Shown here one piece after another: positions 60,323 to 64,000 of a DNA stretch of 64,000 nt; within the stretch, counting starts at the first letter, position 1; each line of letters opens with the position of its first letter. A program made the translations under genes and the position numbers. Source of the stretch: Paenibacillus sp. HWE-109 (GTDB lineage: Bacteria; Bacillota; Bacilli; Paenibacillales; NBRC-103111); assembly GCF_022163125.1 (NCBI RefSeq), contig NZ_CP091881.1, forward strand, positions 2,666,001-2,730,000, written 5' to 3'. The notes beneath the pieces are model-generated. The model saw nothing but the letters and a program-made list of their open reading frames with translations, did not search any database and was not told where the DNA came from.

Positions 60323-61627
60323 GTGAATACAGAAAGGCATTTATGCATCGGGTTTTCTTTATCAGCAACTTGGATGAAAGGGCACGGCTGGCGGGAACAG
60401 GATAGCGGTGTCGAGAAGCTTGCGTCAATCGATTATTATATCCATTTGGCCCAATTGGCAGAGAAGGCCAAGCTCGATTTTCTTTTCCGAGCAGATTATC
60501 TTTATATTAGCCCGCAGATGTTGGGCGACTCTGCTAATTTTGGAAGTCCAGACCCTACGGTCATGTTTGCGGCTATTGCTTGTGCAACGGAACGAATTGG
60601 ACTGGTAACGACAGTTTCCACGACCTTTAATCCACCGTATGTCGTAGCCAGACAACTTCAGTCTCTGCACTGGCTTAGCAACGGACGTGCTGGTTGGAAT
60701 ATTGTTACGTCGATTGAAGGAGCGGAGAATTTCGGAGATTCACAGATGCCTTCGCCACAAGTGAGATATAAGAGAGCAAAGGAATTTACTCATGTCATGC
60801 AGAAGCTGTGGGGGAGTTTCCCGCATGAAGCAATTCTCATTGATCGTGAGTCAGGCAAATTTTCAGATCCTGATCAAGTTTCCCCGATCGATCATTCAGG
60901 TGAGTATTTCCGTGTTAAAGGACCACTTACGCTGCCTGCCCATCAATCAGGAGCCATTCCTTTATTTCAAGCAGGCGCATCGGATATTGGACGAGATTTC
61001 GCCTCTTCAGTAGCAGATGCTATCTTTGCGGCGATGCCGGATCTGGAGTCAGGGATCGAACTGCGGAGCGATCTGAGGAGAAGAGCGGAGAAGCATGGAC
61101 GTCATCCGAGCACGATTAAAGTTTTGCCAGGACTCTATTTTTTCTTGGCCGAAACGCGCGAGGAAGCTCAAGCATTATTTGAGCTTGCTAACGCACACTT
61201 CAGTATTGAACGCAGACATGCGGCACTCAAGACTGTTTTGGGTCTTGATTTAAGCGGATTTGAGTTGAATGATCACGTGACCAGCGATATGCTTCCTGAC
61301 ACGAATCAGCCAGTCCGCAGTCGAACGCATGCCGAACTGCTTAGGAGATATATTGTCAACTATCAACCAACAGTTGCTGAGGTGTTGGCAAGACCGGAGG
61401 TCGTAGGATCTGCGCACTGGGTTTCGGTCGGAACGGTAGATGACGTGTTGAACGATATTATACAACGGTTCGAAGCAGGCGCTATCGATGGTTTTATAGC
61501 TCTTCCGGGAGGATCAGAACACTCCATGGCATTGTTTTTTGAAAAGCTGATGCCTCAACTGGTTGAACTAGGTATGTTCCGAAGCGAATATACGGGCTCA
61601 TCTCTGAGGGAGCATTTAGGTATTTAG
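60323..61627 (+). CDS. FMN-dependent monooxygenase, NtaA/EmoA/DszA type (LLM class)
   Basis: This 434-residue bacterial-luciferase-like monooxygenase uses FMNH2 supplied by a reductase. Visible parts are FLFRADYLYIS, IACATERIGLVTTVSTTFNPPYVVARQLQSLHWLSNGRAGWNIVTS, PLTLPAHQSGAIPLFQAGAS and GFIALPGGSEHSM, the pattern of the nitrilotriacetate/EDTA/dibenzothiophene-sulfone subgroup. Enzymes of this group break C-N or C-S bonds and some act on iron chelates. The start is GTG 60323 with AAAGGATG upstream. It is the first gene after the Fur box. Confidence 0.9.
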   Translation: MNTERHLCIGFSLSATWMKGHGWREQDSGVEKLASIDYYIHLAQLAEKAKLDFLFRADYLYISPQMLGDSANFGSPDPTVMFAAIACATERIGLVTTVSTTFNPPYVVARQLQSLHWLSNGRAGWNIVTSIEGAENFGDSQMPSPQVRYKRAKEFTHVMQKLWGSFPHEAILIDRESGKFSDPDQVSPIDHSGEYFRVKGPLTLPAHQSGAIPLFQAGASDIGRDFASSVADAIFAAMPDLESGIELRSDLRRRAEKHGRHPSTIKVLPGLYFFLAETREEAQALFELANAHFSIERRHAALKTVLGLDLSGFELNDHVTSDMLPDTNQPVRSRTHAELLRRYIVNYQPTVAEVLARPEVVGSAHWVSVGTVDDVLNDIIQRFEAGAIDGFIALPGGSEHSMALFFEKLMPQLVELGMFRSEYTGSSLREHLGI

Positions 61628-61701
61628 CATCTAACAAAGTACCAAAAATAAATAAGAGCAACCTCGAATTAAGAGATGCTCTCAACATACAAGGAGAATT
61701 A

Positions 61702-62778
61702 ATGATGCCTGATAAGGAATTGTTTGATGTCACGATTGTTGGCGGCGGCCCTGCGGGATTGTATGCTGCATTCTATAGCGGTTTGCGAGAAATGAAAACG
61801 AAAATCATTGAGTTCCAGCCTCATCTAGGGGGTAAAGTGCACGTATATCCGGAGAAAATGATCTGGGATGTGGGTGGACTTAGGCCTGTTCCTGGCTTAC
61901 AGCTGATCGAACAAATGGTTGCTCAAGGGCTGACGTTCCAGCCGGAAGTTGTACTTGGGGAGAAGGTTACGTCCATAACCAGAGTAGAAGATCACTGGGT
62001 TCTGCATAGTGTCTCTGGGCAAGAGCATTATTCCAAAACCGTCATATTGGCTATTGGTGGCGGTATTCTTAAACCGATTAAACTGGATATTGAAGGCGCG
62101 GAGCGTTTCGAGATTACGAACTTGCATTATACCGTAAAGGCGCTTTCTCACTTTAAAGGGAAGACGGTGCTTATTTCTGGTGGTGGGAATTCAGCGGTCG
62201 ATTGGGCAAATGAACTGGAGCCGATTGCTAAAAAAGTGTATTTAACGTATCGGAAAGATACACTTAAAGGGCATGAAGCAGAAATCTCACGTCTTGAGAA
62301 TAGCTCTGTCATCTGTTTGTTGAACACGTCCATCGAGAAGTTGATTGCAGCTGCTGATCATCAAACCATTGAAACCGTGATTCTGAAAAATAGCGAGGAT
62401 GCGATGACGTTCGAAGTGGCGGTGGACGATGTAATTATCAATCACGGCTATGAACGCGACAGAGATTTGCTGGCCAACAGTGAGGTGGCAATCGAGTTGA
62501 AAGATCACTGGATTGCAGGCTCTTCGATGAGCGAGACATCGGTGCCTGGACTGTATGCGGCGGGGGATGTTTTGCATCATGAAGGAAAGTTGCATTTGAT
62601 TGCCGGAGCGTTCCAAGATGCTGCGAATGCAGTTAATAAAGCCAAGCAATATATTTCGCCGGGCGCCAATCCAAACGGGATGATATCTTCGCATAATGAC
62701 GTTTTCGCGCAAAAAAATAGGGATCTGATGCAGCATTTGTACGCCAAAACGGGAGAGCATGCAGGAGGAGCACTATGA
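61702..62778 (+). CDS. Ferredoxin-NADP reductase type 2 / ferrisiderophore-reductase-like flavoprotein (YumC/IruO-like)
   Basis: This 358-residue thioredoxin-reductase-like protein without the redox CxxC binds FAD at VGGGPAGLYAAFY (residues 13-25) and NADPH at ISGGGNSAVDWANEL (about 157), and ends GLYAAGDVLHHEGKLHLIAGA. This is the YumC family. Staphylococcal IruO, of the same family, reduces ferric hydroxamate siderophores. In a Fur-controlled operon with a siderophore-binding protein that role is plausible. It could also supply electrons to the flavin monooxygenase. CAAGGAG precedes the ATG. The stop overlaps the next start by four bases. Confidence 0.88.
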   Translation: MMPDKELFDVTIVGGGPAGLYAAFYSGLREMKTKIIEFQPHLGGKVHVYPEKMIWDVGGLRPVPGLQLIEQMVAQGLTFQPEVVLGEKVTSITRVEDHWVLHSVSGQEHYSKTVILAIGGGILKPIKLDIEGAERFEITNLHYTVKALSHFKGKTVLISGGGNSAVDWANELEPIAKKVYLTYRKDTLKGHEAEISRLENSSVICLLNTSIEKLIAAADHQTIETVILKNSEDAMTFEVAVDDVIINHGYERDRDLLANSEVAIELKDHWIAGSSMSETSVPGLYAAGDVLHHEGKLHLIAGAFQDAANAVNKAKQYISPGANPNGMISSHNDVFAQKNRDLMQHLYAKTGEHAGGAL

Positions 62779-63773
62779 AAAGATGGATTAGTCTGATTGC
62801 TGCGCTTGTCCTGCTGACAGGCATATTAGCCGCTTGTTCAAGTTCCCAAACGACTGCAGGGAATACGTCTTCCACGAATGCTGCAAAAGAACGTGCAGGT
62901 GAACAGGCTAAGGGAGCAAGTACACTTGAAGTGGGGGAAGGGTGGCCAAGAACGATTACGGACGCAACTAGCCGTAAAGTGGTGCTCAAGGAACGTCCGG
63001 AGCGCGTAGCCGTGCTCCATCCGTTGTATCTGGATTATTTCTTCGCGCTCGACACCCCTCCGATTGCCTCGGGAAGCGCAGCGAAATCGATGAAGGAGTT
63101 CGCTACACTGCAGCCCTATGTCGGAAAAGCAGAGATAGCGGACCTGGGCGCTGGAAAAGACTTGAATATGGAAGCAATTATTGAGGCAATGCCGGATGTC
63201 ATTGTTACTTTTAAAGGCCATATCGATGAGACAAATTATGATAAGTTAAGCAAAATCGCTCCTGTCATCCAAATCGACTACAGCGATAAATGGGAAAATG
63301 CGACAATGATTTGCGCTCGCATCATTGGCAAAGAGGATAAGGCGGATCAGTTGATCAAGGAAACTCAAGGAATTATCAAGAAAACCAAAGATCAGTTGGG
63401 AGACTTAAAGAATAAAAGCTTTGCTTTGTTAAGGGTTGACGGCAAATCCAATTTTACCGCTCAGGGGACCAAAAACACCACGTACTATAACGAAACGACC
63501 GGCTTTGGGCTAATGAAGCCTGATCGATATCCGGAAGATAGCGCCATCCTTACTCTGGAGGCTTTGTCGGAGATGAATCCTGATTATCTTATCATTCAGC
63601 ACACGCTTGACGTGGCCAAGCAAGCCATTCTGGAAAAGGAAGGTTTGGCCGTGTGGAAATCATTGAAAGCCGTAAAGAACAATCATGTCGTTTTGTTTGA
63701 TAATTCACTCAACTCGGGAAGCGTCCTGGCTATCCGCTTGGCTGCCGAAAATCTCTTGAAATTAGCGGAGTAA
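62775..63773 (+). CDS. Iron-siderophore ABC transporter binding lipoprotein (FhuD/FecB type)
   Basis: This 332-residue lipoprotein has signal peptide ILAAC (Cys21), a Ser/Thr/Ala tether, and then the class III binding fold: RTITDATSRKVVLKERPERVAVLHPLYLDYFFALD, DLNMEAIIEAMPDVIVTFKGH and RVDGKSNFTAQG. These are typical of ferric siderophore or heme binding. ATGA overlap with the reductase shows co-translation. Permease genes are not visible and may lie downstream or elsewhere. No specific siderophore can be named. Confidence 0.92.
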   Translation: MKRWISLIAALVLLTGILAACSSSQTTAGNTSSTNAAKERAGEQAKGASTLEVGEGWPRTITDATSRKVVLKERPERVAVLHPLYLDYFFALDTPPIASGSAAKSMKEFATLQPYVGKAEIADLGAGKDLNMEAIIEAMPDVIVTFKGHIDETNYDKLSKIAPVIQIDYSDKWENATMICARIIGKEDKADQLIKETQGIIKKTKDQLGDLKNKSFALLRVDGKSNFTAQGTKNTTYYNETTGFGLMKPDRYPEDSAILTLEALSEMNPDYLIIQHTLDVAKQAILEKEGLAVWKSLKAVKNNHVVLFDNSLNSGSVLAIRLAAENLLKLAE

Positions 63774-63849
63774 GCGCTTGGTTTTGACTATTCTGCAAGA
63801 AAATTGTTTTTTGTAATTTTTTATTGTATAGCTAAAAGGTGGGAAGAGA

Positions 63850-64000
63850 TTGGAGAACCCCGTTTATATAGGTTTGCCGGAAGGGACTCAATTGGGCCAT
63901 CCAGTGAGGATGAGTTCGGTGGAGTGGCTGCGGCAGGGAGAGGAATGGATGGTTTCTGGAAGCTTGCTGCTTGCTGTTTGGCAGGGTACCGTAATTTGCG
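63850..64000 (+). CDS. Unknown gene, N-terminal fragment cut by the window edge
   Basis: TTG 63850, preceded by AGGTGGG, opens a frame of at least 50 codons (ENPVYIGLPEGTQLGHPVR, then WMVSGSLLLAVWQG) that runs off the window. The pattern is compatible with the ligand-binding start of an AraC-type regulator, as in Btr-like regulators next to siderophore genes. This is a guess from 50 residues. Confidence 0.45.
   Translation, partial: MENPVYIGLPEGTQLGHPVRMSSVEWLRQGEEWMVSGSLLLAVWQGTVIC

Noticed and set aside
1..64000. tRNA, rRNA or intact prophage/insertion sequence
   Set aside because: I looked for cloverleaf-like, rRNA-like and transposase or integrase signatures and saw only the IS91-like remnant.

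Overview
The window looks like a chromosomal segment from a spore-forming, soil-type Firmicute close to Paenibacillus. The evidence is a tricistronic gerA/gerB/gerC-type germination operon, several YesM/YesN-type sensor-regulator pairs beside sugar ABC transporters that lack their own ATPase, large secreted polysaccharide-active proteins, strong AGGAGG ribosome binding sites with frequent TTG/GTG starts, and CcpA/LacI-like operators. No rRNA, tRNA, CRISPR array or intact insertion sequence was seen.

Layout. 1-3281 (minus): germination operon, its third gene cut by the window edge. 3465-11552: single genes and small regulator-target pairs: a VOC protein, TetR with a drug exporter, a decayed IS91-like transposase, an intergenic repeat cluster, MarR with a GC-rich FAD monooxygenase, a DUF817 protein and a PaiB-like protein. 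11759-27631: carbohydrate locus 1, with two permeases, a binding lipoprotein, a YesM/YesN pair, a FAD oxidoreductase, an SGNH hydrolase and a 1705-residue secreted multidomain protein, followed by a LacI regulator. A 34-bp box occurs almost unchanged in front of the transporter and the giant protein, so the locus is probably one regulon. 28800-34400: a decay zone with gene remnants, two more copies of the intergenic repeat, a HAD phosphatase, a UvrA paralogue lacking the UvrB-binding region, and a YdeI-like protein. 34418-39846: HxlR and a flavodoxin-fold reductase, an OmpR-type two-component system, a divergent three-gene operon and a 53-residue gene. 40092-51599: carbohydrate locus 2, with a second YesM/YesN pair, a transporter, a sugar isomerase, an AraC regulator and a GH95-like secreted enzyme carrying a carbohydrate-binding module. 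51837-53043: two TerD genes. 53491-59204: a five-gene oxidative sugar-catabolism operon (two Gfo/Idh/MocA dehydrogenases, a DUF993 aldolase-like protein, an aldehyde dehydrogenase, a ThuA protein). 59366-64000: an AraC regulator and an apparently Fur-controlled iron operon (flavin monooxygenase, ferredoxin-NADP-reductase-like flavoprotein, siderophore-binding lipoprotein).

Together the window describes a saprophyte that senses carbohydrates at the membrane, breaks polysaccharides outside the cell, imports oligosaccharides through transporters powered by an ATPase encoded elsewhere, and oxidises the products. The most unusual items are the dispersed intergenic repeat family, the 34-bp regulon box, the giant protein with its linked FAD oxidoreductase and esterase, and the iron operon pairing a chelate-monooxygenase-type enzyme with a ferrisiderophore-reductase-type flavoprotein. 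All functions rest on reading the translated sequence; no database search was run.
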